From NCBI RefSeq assembly GCF_003350375.1, contig NZ_QQAR01000006.1:97609-161608 (forward strand): DNA of 64,000 nucleotides. The letters run 5' to 3'. The translations under genes and the position numbers were made by a program. Position 1 is the first letter of the stretch; every line of letters begins with the position of its first letter. The notes under the pieces are model-generated. The model ran no database searches and was not told the origin of the DNA. It was given only the letters and a program-made list of their open reading frames with translations. The stretch is from Flavobacterium sp. AG291 (GTDB lineage Bacteria; Bacteroidota; Bacteroidia; Flavobacteriales; Flavobacteriaceae). Positions 26,627 to 35,690 of this stretch are shown here, piece after piece.

Positions 26627-26690
26627 ATTTCATGATTCTGTAGTTGGGATTTGTTACAATAAAATCCTTCTACGGTTTTCAACTGCCAGT

Positions 26691-26742
26691 ATTTTTTGTT
26701 TTAGAAATTTTAAGCAAGCTTAATTTTTCTAAAACAAAAAAT
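26691..26742. repeat. 52-bp inverted repeat
   Basis: The left arm (26691-26715) and right arm (26718-26742) are complementary except for two positions, around an AA loop. It is AT-rich and can act as a terminator in both directions. Confidence 0.7.
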
Positions 26743-26767
26743 CCCTCCTGCAAAGCAGAAAGGATTT
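26738..26767 (-). terminator. Imperfect terminator following tRNA 3'-end copy 2
   Basis: On the minus strand AAAATCC and CTGC pair with GCAG and GGATTTT around a small loop, followed by T-rich DNA, just downstream of the second tRNA-like fragment. Confidence 0.5.
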
Positions 26768-26771
26768 TGTT

Positions 26772-26797
26772 GTCGGGGTGGCAGGATTTTAACCTTC
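26772..26797 (-). repeat. tRNA 3'-end fragment, copy 2
   Basis: On the minus strand it reads as a T arm with loop TTAAAAT (one base off the usual TTCAAAT) and T-stem 3' strand CCTGC, then the acceptor CACCCCGAC. The T-stem 5' strand has one mismatch. No anticodon arm precedes it, so it is a fragment, not a working tRNA. Confidence 0.6.
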
Positions 26798-26949
26798 TCC
26801 CATAAATATCTTTAAATCAATAATTTGCAACTGAACTCGATATCATGCTCACCGAATAACTCACTTATGAATTTTAACGGTAATTTCAAAGCAAAGATAG
26901 TGATTTTTTTTGCATGGACAGCATGCTATTATAATTACTTTTTTACTGA
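26798..26949. other. Non-coding stretch before the HTH gene
   Basis: Nothing recognisable beyond AT-rich sequence between the tRNA fragment and the HTH gene stop. Confidence 0.5.
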
Positions 26950-27225
26950 TTAATCTATGCCAGTTTTACTTTCCATCAGCTTAAGGATATCTTCATATTT
27001 ATAATAAAGGAGACCACCGATTTTACTGTATGGTAACGTTCCATTTATTCGCATACTTTGTAAGGTTCCAGACGATATGCCCAGTAATTTGCGAACTTCC
27101 ATAGTTTTAAGCCAAACTTTTGGATTAGCACTTAAACTATAATTAATTTCTAGTTTGTGTATCGCTTCAATAATTTCATGCTTGAATTGCTCTAAGTCCT
27201 TTTTGGTAATAATCTCAATATTCAT
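26950..27225 (-). CDS. Small helix-turn-helix protein, excisionase-like (HTH_17)
   Basis: A 91-residue protein starting MNIEIITKKDLEQFKHE. The C-terminal half (about 38-88) is an HTH_17/MerR-like helix-turn-helix: VWLKTMEVRKLLGISSGTLQ, the recognition helix SMRINGTLPYSKIGG, and LLYYKYEDILKLM. Such proteins are common beside integrases and mobilisation genes in Bacteroidetes elements. No integrase is present here, which suggests a remnant of a mobile element. Confidence 0.8.
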   Translation of the reverse strand: MNIEIITKKDLEQFKHEIIEAIHKLEINYSLSANPKVWLKTMEVRKLLGISSGTLQSMRINGTLPYSKIGGLLYYKYEDILKLMESKTGID

Positions 27226-27915
27226 CCTAATCACAATTTTATTATTTACTCTAAGCTGATAAGATAAATATTTAGGAATAAACAGAACAAATAATGGTTA
27301 ACCCTGAAACGGTTTGGCGCTAGATTACGCAGATGTATTTACTGATTAAAGTATTGATTAAAGTATTGATTAAAGTATTGATTAAAGTATTGATTAAAGT
27401 ATTGATTAAAGTATTGATTAATATATTTTTAATCATTAAGGACCAATATTTTTGCTAAGGAATAAGTATTTAAAGTTTTATTTATATATAACATGCAATC
27501 AGGTCTAAACTATATTAAATGCTTCACTACATTTCGTAAAAAGGATTTAGCTATTATATTCAAGCAGTGGGAAGACATTTACTATATTTACAAAGCAGAT
27601 CGTGATACCATCAAATTTAGCTGTATAAATCTGTGAAAATTATACAAATAGTAGAAAAACTGTATGTGAAGTATTTATTGTGGTAAATAAGATTAAAATA
27701 AGTGGCGTAAAATGAATAAATAAAAGAAAAATTTAAATCTAAACCCTCAATAAAAATTTAATTTTTTTTTTTAAATATCTGCAGGCTACAAAAAAAGTTA
27801 TCATTTAAAGAATATATCTAATTAATAGTTTTACTGATACTAGAGTGTGAGTTAGCAATAGTTATATATGAGATGATTTAATTCATATTCTTTGTCTTTA
27901 GTTTTCGCGGTGCGA
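27226..27915. other. Non-coding AT-rich region with tandem repeat
   Basis: This 690-base gap contains the 12-bp tandem repeat and a 47-codon + strand ORF (27493-27636) without a recognisable product. No other gene or RNA was found. Confidence 0.55.
27343..27426 (+). repeat. 12-bp tandem repeat, six exact copies plus one diverged
   Basis: TGATTAAAGTAT is repeated six times exactly (27343-27414) and once with changes (27415-27426). It could be a slipped-strand locus or an iteron-like array; no adjacent replication gene is visible. Confidence 0.9.
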
Positions 27916-28748
27916 TTATATACATGAGAGTTTAAATCGCACATAACTACGCACCATAACAGTTATTTTACCGTCGTTACTTAACCTTACCCTTGCTTGC
28001 GGGAGCTGTGTGGGGGTATGCGCTGAATCTTTGCCAATACCATATAATAATAGCGGCAGGCAAGATAAACACCGAAACGAGAAGAAGAAGGTAGCACCCT
28101 GATGCCCATTCGAGCCTCTTCAAATTCGGCAGTTATTTCTTTTTCTATACCTCTTTTAGAAGGGTAATCAAATGCACTAATCTCTAAGTTGGGAAAATAG
28201 GTACGGCCCAGTTCGGCATAATCCTGATTAAGGTCGCGTAGAAATTGACTTTCTGAAATGCCGACCCCAGTTTCATGCATATGGTTTGAGCCTTTTGTAG
28301 GCTGCCATATCATTTTCTGTAAAAACATGTAGACACATCAGTCCTAAAACTTCTGCCGAGCCCAGGATATACTCTTTGTAAAGTTCGTTATCATAATTTA
28401 ATGTGGTAAGATTCATCTCCATGCTTTTAAGGAATTGCTTGATTAAGATTCCTGTCAATCCCATAAGTGTGGACTGCTTGCTGAAATGAGTTCAGGATAG
28501 GGTTGATTGATACACCCTCATACAGCACATCAAACACCTGTATTATAAACAGTTACAAAAGTTAACGCTTATCAAAACTATTAAAGCTATCAACAATTTC
28601 ATCAGCCAACCTTACATATCCATGATGGCATAAATGGCTGGTCTTATAGAGGCGTTAATGCCAAAATACCCAAAGAGAAGCTCGTGCTGTATTTTTTAGT
28701 GGTGATTCTGCTGAACTGTAGTGAAAGGTCATCGTATAGGCTTTTCAT
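27916..28748 (-). pseudogene. crtB: Phytoene synthase pseudogene (crtB remnant)
   Basis: The minus strand holds all parts of a squalene/phytoene synthase over about 277 codon equivalents, but in alternating frames. In order: MKSLYDDLSLQFSRITTKKY (ATG at 28748), then TAA at 28646-28644; IRPAIYAI in frame 2; YVRLADEIVDSFNSFDKR followed by TAA at 28564-28562 and another; VFDVLYEGVSINPILNSFQQ; LIKQFLKSMEMNL; KLGSAFQKVNF; LRDLNQDYAELGRTYFP; GIRVLPSSSRFGVYLA; and a C-terminal VRSYVRFKL. At least four frameshifts and three stops. Phytoene synthase makes phytoene for carotenoids, so this pigment gene is dead. No crtI or crtZ lies nearby. Confidence 0.9.
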
Positions 28749-29309
28749 CTTAGCGGTTTTAAATTAGTTGAATGCATACGCCCTGGAAGTGTGCCTGAAG
28801 CCTTGTAAAGGAAATATCTCACTAAAATTCAGGTGCTTGATACACCTAGCGCTTGTTGTTTATTAGTATGTCGATTCATATACGCCTTACAGGTAATAGT
28901 CAAATAGAATAATGAAGTAATTTTGATGTTTTAATTGCTATTTATATTAAACGTTTAAAAATCAACAAAAAAACAATCTTCCATTTAATGGGTTACTGGA
29001 TTTATATTCTTATCCTTATGAAAATATTTCGTTATTGAATTTATTAGTTTATATTTTATTTATATAGTGATTATAGTAAAGTTTTTATGCTTTAACAATA
29101 TTCCAAAATAAAATTGTTGTTCAGCTTTACCTAATCTTAAATGCGCTAATAATGAATAATCTACCAACATAGCAAACCATAAGCTAAGCCTTATAATAAC
29201 TGTGAGAAAGATATACCATCGAAAACAGATTAGATAACATAAGATACCTTCTCTATCATTATTCAATCGAATTGATACGAAGCAATAGATTAACTAAATG
29301 CTGTAAACT
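28749..29309. other. Non-coding region between crtB remnant and wHTH gene
   Basis: AT-rich with no supported gene. A 68-codon minus-strand ORF at 29060-29266 has one hydrophobic stretch but no family features, and I treat it as chance. Extra decayed sequence upstream of crtB could be the end of another lost gene. Confidence 0.5.
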
Positions 29310-29975
29310 CTATTCTTTTGAAACATTCAAACGAAAGCCCGCACCCCTGATATTTTCAATTTTGACTTGACTGTCCTTCGTGAAATATTTGCGTACTTTA
29401 GATATATACACATCCAGTGACCTTGAACAAAAGTAATCATTTTTCTTCCAAATCTGTTCTAGTAAAAGATCCCTCGTAACAAGATTACCCCTGTTTTTAA
29501 CCAGTATTTTTAAAATCATTGACTCAATTTTAGTAAGCTTAATTACCTCTGAGCCATTGTAGGTTAGTAAACGATTTTTACTATCATAACGATAATTTCC
29601 AATTTCTTGCTCGCTGAGCGAAAGATCGAAATCGTATGGAAAATGCTGCACTATAACACTAACTGTTACAATTGAATCTTCAGGGTCTGTAACATCGATA
29701 AAAGGCAAAAACAAGTCATTTTCACCAACCTCGTGGCGGTTGATCTTTTTTAAAACGAAGTACTCCCCACCATCCGGTTTTCCATCATAAAAAGAGTTTG
29801 ATTGTTCTAGTAACCTCATTAGGTCTTCGTAAGTTTTATAATTTGTTATAAATTTAATATTGCTTTTCTCAGCAGTTGGCACCTCTGCTTTTTCAAAAGC
29901 CGTTTTTACAGTATACTCATATTTATTCCTGGGATCATTGTATTTTTGCTGTACTAGGATATTCCTTATTTTCAT
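29310..29975 (-). CDS. Orphan winged-helix (OmpR/PhoB-type) regulator
   Basis: A 221-residue protein. The C-terminus (about 125-218) is a Trans_reg_C winged helix: YDSKNRLLTYNGSEVIKLTK, the LVTRDLLLEQIWKKND helix, SRSLDVYISKVRKYF recognition helix and IENIRGAGFRL wing. The N-terminal 120 residues do not show a receiver domain with the usual DD...D...K acids. It may sense by another means or be a diverged RprY-like regulator. It lies between the scar region and the chaperone-usher-like operon (first coding gene upstream of it on the other side at 30482). Confidence 0.82.
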   Translation of the reverse strand: MKIRNILVQQKYNDPRNKYEYTVKTAFEKAEVPTAEKSNIKFITNYKTYEDLMRLLEQSNSFYDGKPDGGEYFVLKKINRHEVGENDLFLPFIDVTDPEDSIVTVSVIVQHFPYDFDLSLSEQEIGNYRYDSKNRLLTYNGSEVIKLTKIESMILKILVKNRGNLVTRDLLLEQIWKKNDYFCSRSLDVYISKVRKYFTKDSQVKIENIRGAGFRLNVSKE

Positions 29976-30481
29976 ATATTAAAATTGACAATTTAATTTA
30001 TTCGTCCCGATACATAAATCTTGCGCTAAGACTGGCAACACACATCAGTTTCACCGACTACTGAAAAAAACTGCTTTACAATACTGGCAGTAATTTAAAA
30101 CATATCGATGAGTTATGGTTTTATCATACCATTTTCTTATGGCGTAAGTATTTAAAATACTTACAATTCCTTAATGAATATCACATAGCCACCTGTTTTA
30201 ACTAACTTTCCTATTAAGTGAATTAGATAAGATTTGCCTTTAGGATTTTTTTTTCACACTGTTATAGTATATCAGGCGAATTTAGAAAGTGAGTTATAAA
30301 TAAATTCTGAAAAATAAATAAGCATACACTTTTAATCAACAACTGAATAAAACCAGACAAATTCATTAAAAGTTGTTATTTTAATATCCGTACGCTCTCT
30401 TCTGTATCTGAAGCAGGACCGGTTGCAACACATTAACTAGTCTCTATTGTACCTTTTACCACAAATGAAACGCTAATAATG
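29976..30481. other. Non-coding region downstream of the usher-like gene
   Basis: AT-rich, 506 bases. No gene, RNA or strong terminator found. It contains the likely promoter of the winged-helix gene and the 3' end of the fimbrial operon transcript. Confidence 0.5.
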
Positions 30482-33238
30482 CTATTTTTTAGCAGAAAAT
30501 CCTATAGCGCTAAATTTTTTTGTCTCGATCTGCCGTTCTCGTATTTTTAGTAAAATATTAGCCTCCATGACCTGTGTGTCGCCCAAATGCAACATAACAC
30601 CTTTATAATCAACATATTTTGAAAGATCTTTGCCTTCGGGGGTTAACAGGTAGTCCCCAGCAGGTACAAACAGCCTGAAGTTGCCGCTTTCATCAGTTTT
30701 AGTGCTGTAAAGCTCTCCATCCTTACCTATAGCATGTACTGTTATGCCATTATTTTTATGAGATATTTCATAACTGTTCTCACTTAGCAAATACTTAAGC
30801 TTGCCTCGTATTGTAGACATACTGTTTAAAAATATCGTCTCTTTCGTGTCACTATCAATAAATAGTGTCCGTTTAGGTGCATACCAGCCATTGCCACCTA
30901 AAACCTGAATGGTGTAGTTGCCCGGCGGAAGCGACTTATAGACAATCGTTCCGTTTCCGTCAGTCCTAAAGACATTATCCCCTATAATAACAATTTCGCC
31001 AGCTGCAGCAGTTGCTGGGATATTATTACTTCCATTAAAAAGTAGTTGCACGGTAAGCTTATAGGATCTCGCAGTTTCAATAGTCTTAAAACGCTTGACA
31101 AGACCTAGCTGAAATGTAGTCAATGCCTGATAATCCCCTCCGCTTTCGCTGTACTGCTTAGCTGCGAAAACACTAAAATCATCGGTGAGGGAATATTCTG
31201 TTCGCAAGCTTAGCTGTAGTGTTTTCAAGGCATTACTAATATTATTGTAAGCCGCACCTCCACTCAGCTGCAGCCTGTTGTTAAAAAACTTATATGAAAT
31301 GGCAGGCAGTATGGTAAACTGACTGTAGGTATCACTGCTATTTAATACTCCAGCATTTATAGCCTCCCCTACATAGAAATTATTGTACTGATACGAAATG
31401 TACAAACTGAGTATACTCCAATTACCTGTACCATTAAGCCGGTAGTGGAATCTAGGCATATCAAAGCTGGTTGAGCTGAACCTGCCTGCTTCGAGAGATA
31501 ATCGAAAGTTTTGTTCCGCCTGAAGATTCTGATAATTTAACTGTAAGTTAACCCGGGCAGCCGATAATGAATACGACCCAACAACGCCGTTACCTAGCAA
31601 AACACTGCGCTTTTCCCTATAAAGATAGGGAGCCAAAGCCACCGTTAACCATCCAAATACTGCGGAACAGCCGGCATCGTGGCGGACAGTAAAAAAACTC
31701 GATCCATCCTCAAATCCATATATTGACTTGGATAGTACCGACAAATAACTGAAAGCATACCAAAGATTAAAGTTGTCACCCGACATAGTTATCCGTTGGT
31801 TAGTATTTATTACACCGCTGCGGATACCAGAGAAATAAGGAGAACTGTAATAAGTTGCACTTGTGTAGGAAAACCTACCTGCTTTACCACTGCCCTCCAA
31901 CTCCAGAGACCCTCCTTTGAAAAAATTCATATCATAACCCGGTGATTGTCCGCTAACAGCCATCGCACCCCTTAAATTCAGGTAGTCTTTGCGACAAATC
32001 GATAGAGCGCCCGAAACAATATATTTTCTTGCTCCCAGACGGCTGTCATAATCATATAACGCTTCAACGTCATACCCGCCAAGACACGACGACCCCGTAT
32101 TATGGAAAAGCGACAACCACAGAGATTTTCCCGATGATGATTTTATTGGGTCAGAAAGGCTAAAAGATTTGTCAAGCAAGCCTGCTTCTATTTTATTTTT
32201 AGCATCGGTATTATAAAAAAAATCTGCTCCACGACCGATTAGGCTGAGTTCTGAAAATCTAGAAACAGATCCTAATGTGCCGCCATATTCCTTATTCCTG
32301 TATCCGATTTTGGCATTGCGAAGAAAAAAATCATGATCATTCCAAATGCTCATGTCGGTAGCGGCCTCAAGTACCCCACCAAGGCCCTTTATTTTCGTAT
32401 TGCCTGACAGATAATAGGAAAAAACTCCCCTTGAGTATTGTGTACTCGCGGACACTTGGTTTTGCTGTGCCTCTGCATCAACATCGAAAGGCTGGACCCA
32501 TGTATACCTGTGCTTGTTTTTTACAGCATTAGCCCTTACAACATGTCTGCTTATCAGGGTCCCGTCTTTATAAATCGTAGTTAAGGTAATAGTAAGATTA
32601 TCACTCTTGATAAAGGATTTATCAATTTTAACTCCATGGCTCACGACTGTATCTGTAAAGGCCGGAATAGCTACCTCCTGTATTGACGTCGAAACCTTGA
32701 AAGGACAATCGCTGCAGTACCCTGCAAGGGTAAGGTTTTGGGCTGCGTTACCATCATTGTAAATATGCATTGGCACATACACTATTCCATCTTCGGGCTG
32801 GTAATAAAGCTGACCGCCCTCAGGTAAGGCTCTTAACTGGTTAATTTGCCTTACATGCATGATAAGAGTGGCAGAGGCTACATTCCCCTTTTTAGGCCGG
32901 AAAGTCGCTGTGGCATAATGAATACCTCCTGCTTTTGCATTGGGCAGGGCTTTTATAATAAGAGGAATAAAAACGCTATCCATTGATTTTAAAAAGATTT
33001 CCCGCCCCTTATCCAGCGAAATGTAAAAATCCTCCCTATTACCTGTAACTGCAAGAGTCCCTTCAATATCACTTACGGAAATGTTGCTTACCCTGACATA
33101 GGCCTGCGTACTACCGGTAACACTGGCTTCGATCTGCGTTGAAGAAAAAGACAAAGAAACCTCGGCATCCTGAGCGGTAACGGCAAAACCAATCATCAGT
33201 AGCAAGATGGTTAAAATGCTATAATTACTGAAAAACAT
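30482..33238 (-). CDS. Outer-membrane usher-like protein
   Basis: A 918-residue protein with signal peptide (MFFSNYSILTILLLMIGFAV, cleavage near 22). Two N-terminal Ig-like domains (about 25-240) precede a large beta-strand-rich region (about 250-730) with alternating aromatic/polar residues and periplasmic turns, consistent with an outer-membrane barrel. Two C-terminal beta-sandwich domains (about 740-900) of the SdrB/carboxypeptidase-regulatory type follow (TDGNGTIVYKSLPPGNYTIQ and TDESGNFRLFVPAGDYLL). This order (N-terminal domain, barrel, two C-terminal domains) is like a FimD/PapC usher. Family homology by eye is weak, so the usher role is inferred from architecture and neighbours. Start overlaps the previous stop (TAATG). 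Confidence 0.72.
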   Translation of the reverse strand: MFFSNYSILTILLLMIGFAVTAQDAEVSLSFSSTQIEASVTGSTQAYVRVSNISVSDIEGTLAVTGNREDFYISLDKGREIFLKSMDSVFIPLIIKALPNAKAGGIHYATATFRPKKGNVASATLIMHVRQINQLRALPEGGQLYYQPEDGIVYVPMHIYNDGNAAQNLTLAGYCSDCPFKVSTSIQEVAIPAFTDTVVSHGVKIDKSFIKSDNLTITLTTIYKDGTLISRHVVRANAVKNKHRYTWVQPFDVDAEAQQNQVSASTQYSRGVFSYYLSGNTKIKGLGGVLEAATDMSIWNDHDFFLRNAKIGYRNKEYGGTLGSVSRFSELSLIGRGADFFYNTDAKNKIEAGLLDKSFSLSDPIKSSSGKSLWLSLFHNTGSSCLGGYDVEALYDYDSRLGARKYIVSGALSICRKDYLNLRGAMAVSGQSPGYDMNFFKGGSLELEGSGKAGRFSYTSATYYSSPYFSGIRSGVINTNQRITMSGDNFNLWYAFSYLSVLSKSIYGFEDGSSFFTVRHDAGCSAVFGWLTVALAPYLYREKRSVLLGNGVVGSYSLSAARVNLQLNYQNLQAEQNFRLSLEAGRFSSTSFDMPRFHYRLNGTGNWSILSLYISYQYNNFYVGEAINAGVLNSSDTYSQFTILPAISYKFFNNRLQLSGGAAYNNISNALKTLQLSLRTEYSLTDDFSVFAAKQYSESGGDYQALTTFQLGLVKRFKTIETARSYKLTVQLLFNGSNNIPATAAAGEIVIIGDNVFRTDGNGTIVYKSLPPGNYTIQVLGGNGWYAPKRTLFIDSDTKETIFLNSMSTIRGKLKYLLSENSYEISHKNNGITVHAIGKDGELYSTKTDESGNFRLFVPAGDYLLTPEGKDLSKYVDYKGVMLHLGDTQVMEANILLKIRERQIETKKFSAIGFSAKK

Positions 33239-34245
33239 TAGTTGGGGATAATTAAGAAAAATACACTGGTAGTGTAAGTTCCGGCAGGTACAGCCTGTAT
33301 GCTGTTAGCCGGTATATAAAACTTTAGATTAAAGGTAATATCCTGCGGCGTGCTACTGTTCCTGTACACGATCGGTTGAGCTGTTGTACTTAAAATGACA
33401 GGAGTCAGTATCTGAAGTCCATTGTAGCTCTGATTGACTGAAATATCGAGCTTTAATACGGACAACGGAAGTATTTGCGGCGACAAACTGCTCTGAAAAT
33501 CGCCCGAGGCCTGCACAGCCAACTGATAATTGTATGTTTTGATTTTTAAGGCATTGTTAATAACCGCTGACCGTTCGCTGAGATAATCCGCAGCAGTTGT
33601 ATAAGAAATATTAAATTGCTGAGCACCGTTTTGTAATGTGACGCTCTGGTCTCCGAAATTCCCGGCATAATTAATCTGAAAGCGAGCATCCCCCATAACA
33701 GAGGTGAAGGAACCTATGAGCTGTTGGGTTTGCCCTGTTATCTTATATAGACGGAATTCATAAGCTGATTTATACATTCCGTTGGTGCAGGCTAGCAGAT
33801 GATTTCCGCCTTTGATATAAAGATTATACCTAAACAACCTGTTTAACTGTGGGTTAAGACCCACATTCGAATGTATTAGAGTAGTTTCACTATACTTATT
33901 TAACGCTATAGCCTGCAAGGGTACATTGACAGGAGAAGCATTGGAAGAACTGTTACTTTGTGAATTATACTGTAGATAAGCGTATTCAGCTGCAACAGCA
34001 TAGGCGGGGTTGTTATCATTAATAAAATCCTGAGTAAGCCGGGCAGTAAGCCTCCATTCGTTTACCCCAATTGAGGTACCATAATACTGAATAGGTATGG
34101 AAACCTGATTGACATACGTCATTCCAGACATCAATTCCGCATAGGTATTAAAAATCGACTGCCCATTGTTATAAGAGCCAAGTGAATACTGGGCAGAAGC
34201 TCCACCAAATAATAAGAAGAAGAATATTTTCAGCATCCATCTCAT
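33238..34245 (-). CDS. Secreted adhesin-like subunit of the chaperone-usher-like cluster
   Basis: A 335-residue secreted protein (signal MRWMLKIFFFLLFGGASAQ). It has a distinct N-terminal half (about 20-195), rich in Tyr, Asn and Ser, and a C-terminal half ending IQAVPAGTYTTSVFFLIIPN. That end matches the last strand of the two smaller pilin-like subunits. A two-domain subunit with a shared pilin-like end is what a tip adhesin would look like. Overlaps the chaperone stop as ATGA and the usher start as TAATG. The binding target is unknown. Confidence 0.65.
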   Translation of the reverse strand: MRWMLKIFFFLLFGGASAQYSLGSYNNGQSIFNTYAELMSGMTYVNQVSIPIQYYGTSIGVNEWRLTARLTQDFINDNNPAYAVAAEYAYLQYNSQSNSSSNASPVNVPLQAIALNKYSETTLIHSNVGLNPQLNRLFRYNLYIKGGNHLLACTNGMYKSAYEFRLYKITGQTQQLIGSFTSVMGDARFQINYAGNFGDQSVTLQNGAQQFNISYTTAADYLSERSAVINNALKIKTYNYQLAVQASGDFQSSLSPQILPLSVLKLDISVNQSYNGLQILTPVILSTTAQPIVYRNSSTPQDITFNLKFYIPANSIQAVPAGTYTTSVFFLIIPN

Positions 34246-35036
34246 AATTGAAACTCGAGTTCAGATACTTTTATAACACTGTCTTGACCAAAAGCCATAA
34301 CAGCGGAGAGTATGTAATTGCCGCCAGGAAGATCCTTAGGTAATTTTAGCAACACAGCCCTTTTGTCACCAGGGAGTGTAAAAAACTGGCTCTCCCCCAA
34401 ATTTTTCCTGCTCGCATCGGCGGTGTTAAAAAGTTCCCATTTTATTTTACCGTCTCCCCATACAGTACCCTGGTTCTCAAATTCCAACTCGGCAATGAAA
34501 TTATTATCAGCGTCATGATTACCCTTAAAGTTAGTAACTTCTAAAACAGGGACGGAATGCCCCTGATGCTTGTGATAGATTTTCACTCCGCTTTTGACGG
34601 TAACCTGTATAGCTGCACCGTTACTACCCACCGGCTTGGCAGGATTGAGCTGTGTAAAAAAAATGATGGCAGTATGTACTGGAGGCTCCGATGCAGCATT
34701 CACTGGAACCTTGAAGGATACCTCAACCTCTGTAGTTCCTTTGGCGGGCACGACAAAATATGTACCCGGAAAAATCTGTAACCAGTCCGAACAGGAATGG
34801 ACAAGCGTGTTCGGCGCAGCAATCTGATTGGTACCCAATCGGTCATAGTACCAGTCATTGACTGATACACCAACCTCAAGAGGTGATTCTCCCGGATTCG
34901 TTACTGAAATAAATTGTCTTGCACTTCCTCCGGGACTAACTTCATAATATAATCTGGAAGGAGAAACCGCAAGGCCAGCCTGTCCTATAACCCAAGAGGG
35001 TAATAATAGGAGTAAATGCAATAAGTACATTCTCAT
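34242..35036 (-). CDS. PapD-like periplasmic fimbrial chaperone
   Basis: A 264-residue protein with signal peptide (MRMYLLHLLLLLPSWVIGQ). The mature part is two Ig-like domains. The first (about 20-150) holds LAVSPSRLYYEVSPGGSARQ, SVNDWYYD, CSDWLQIFPGTYFVVPAKG and VEVSFKVPVNAASEPPVH, the pattern of the P-pilus assembly chaperone domain. The second (about 155-264) ends in an edge strand. PapD-like chaperones hold pilin subunits by donor-strand complementation in the periplasm. Its position between subunit and usher genes supports this role. Confidence 0.72.
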   Translation of the reverse strand: MRMYLLHLLLLLPSWVIGQAGLAVSPSRLYYEVSPGGSARQFISVTNPGESPLEVGVSVNDWYYDRLGTNQIAAPNTLVHSCSDWLQIFPGTYFVVPAKGTTEVEVSFKVPVNAASEPPVHTAIIFFTQLNPAKPVGSNGAAIQVTVKSGVKIYHKHQGHSVPVLEVTNFKGNHDADNNFIAELEFENQGTVWGDGKIKWELFNTADASRKNLGESQFFTLPGDKRAVLLKLPKDLPGGNYILSAVMAFGQDSVIKVSELEFQL

Positions 35037-35051
35037 GGTAGTATAAATTAA

Positions 35052-35687
35052 TTATTGAGGCAGCAATGTATAGGTAATGGAAGAGCTGTAGGTGCCCGGA
35101 GGCCTATTCAAGTAAAGTACTGCGTTCTTAGCAGGTATCTTATATTCCATAGCATAACTGGTGTTAAGCCCCTGGCTGGCAGCAGAAATAATTGTCAGCG
35201 GTTGTGAGGGCAAATCTACCTCAGGACTTACGATTACAACTGTAGCTGGCTGGGGTCCTGATAATCCCTGAGGTGAAGATATGCCAAGCAACACGCTCCC
35301 AATGGGAAGAGTGGATAAAACGCCGTTATAAAAAAAGAATTGCGAATCTGCCTGTACAGTAACCTGGTAGGCTGTTGAGCTGACAATCCGCACATGGTCA
35401 TTGAGGACACCTGTTGAACTCCCGGTAATAAAATGCGAGGCCTGATTCATATTAATGCTAACCGACGAGTGACTGACTTCAATACTCTGCAACTGAGCAA
35501 TCGTAATATTAACATTCGTTTCAGCAAAACCGATTTGCGAAACGACTCTTAACGGAAGATTCAGTAGCAGGAATAAAAAAGCATTTATCGCCGGGAGATT
35601 ATACAGTCGAAAAGCCCGATTTAAAAACCAGGCCTCAATTACCATAATAACTTTTCTTCCTTTACAGGTGTGCAAAGGGCCTAACAT
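35052..35687 (-). CDS. Pilin-like secreted subunit B
   Basis: A 211-residue protein, or 197 if translation starts at the second ATG at 35645 (MVIEAWFLNRAF), which has a GGAAG-rich leader. An export hydrophobic segment lies at about 33-51. The mature domain has NVNITIAQLQSIEVSHSSVS, the turn HFITGSSTGVLNDH and a final strand PPGTYSSSITYTLLPQ. It aligns along its full mature length with the subunit encoded upstream, so the two are paralogues. No Cys pair. Spore-coat-U-like pilin fold inferred. Confidence 0.7.
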   Translation of the reverse strand: MLGPLHTCKGRKVIMVIEAWFLNRAFRLYNLPAINAFLFLLLNLPLRVVSQIGFAETNVNITIAQLQSIEVSHSSVSINMNQASHFITGSSTGVLNDHVRIVSSTAYQVTVQADSQFFFYNGVLSTLPIGSVLLGISSPQGLSGPQPATVVIVSPEVDLPSQPLTIISAASQGLNTSYAMEYKIPAKNAVLYLNRPPGTYSSSITYTLLPQ

Positions 35688-35690
35688 TGG

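Noticed and set aside
27493..27636. A 47-codon plus-strand ORF in the scar region with a reasonable ATG context
   Set aside because: Short, no recognisable motif, and lies in non-coding AT-rich DNA; could be a fragment but cannot be supported as a gene.
29060..29266. A 68-codon minus-strand ORF with a hydrophobic stretch
   Set aside because: No family features, no start signal and AT-rich sequence; hydrophobic runs are expected by chance here.
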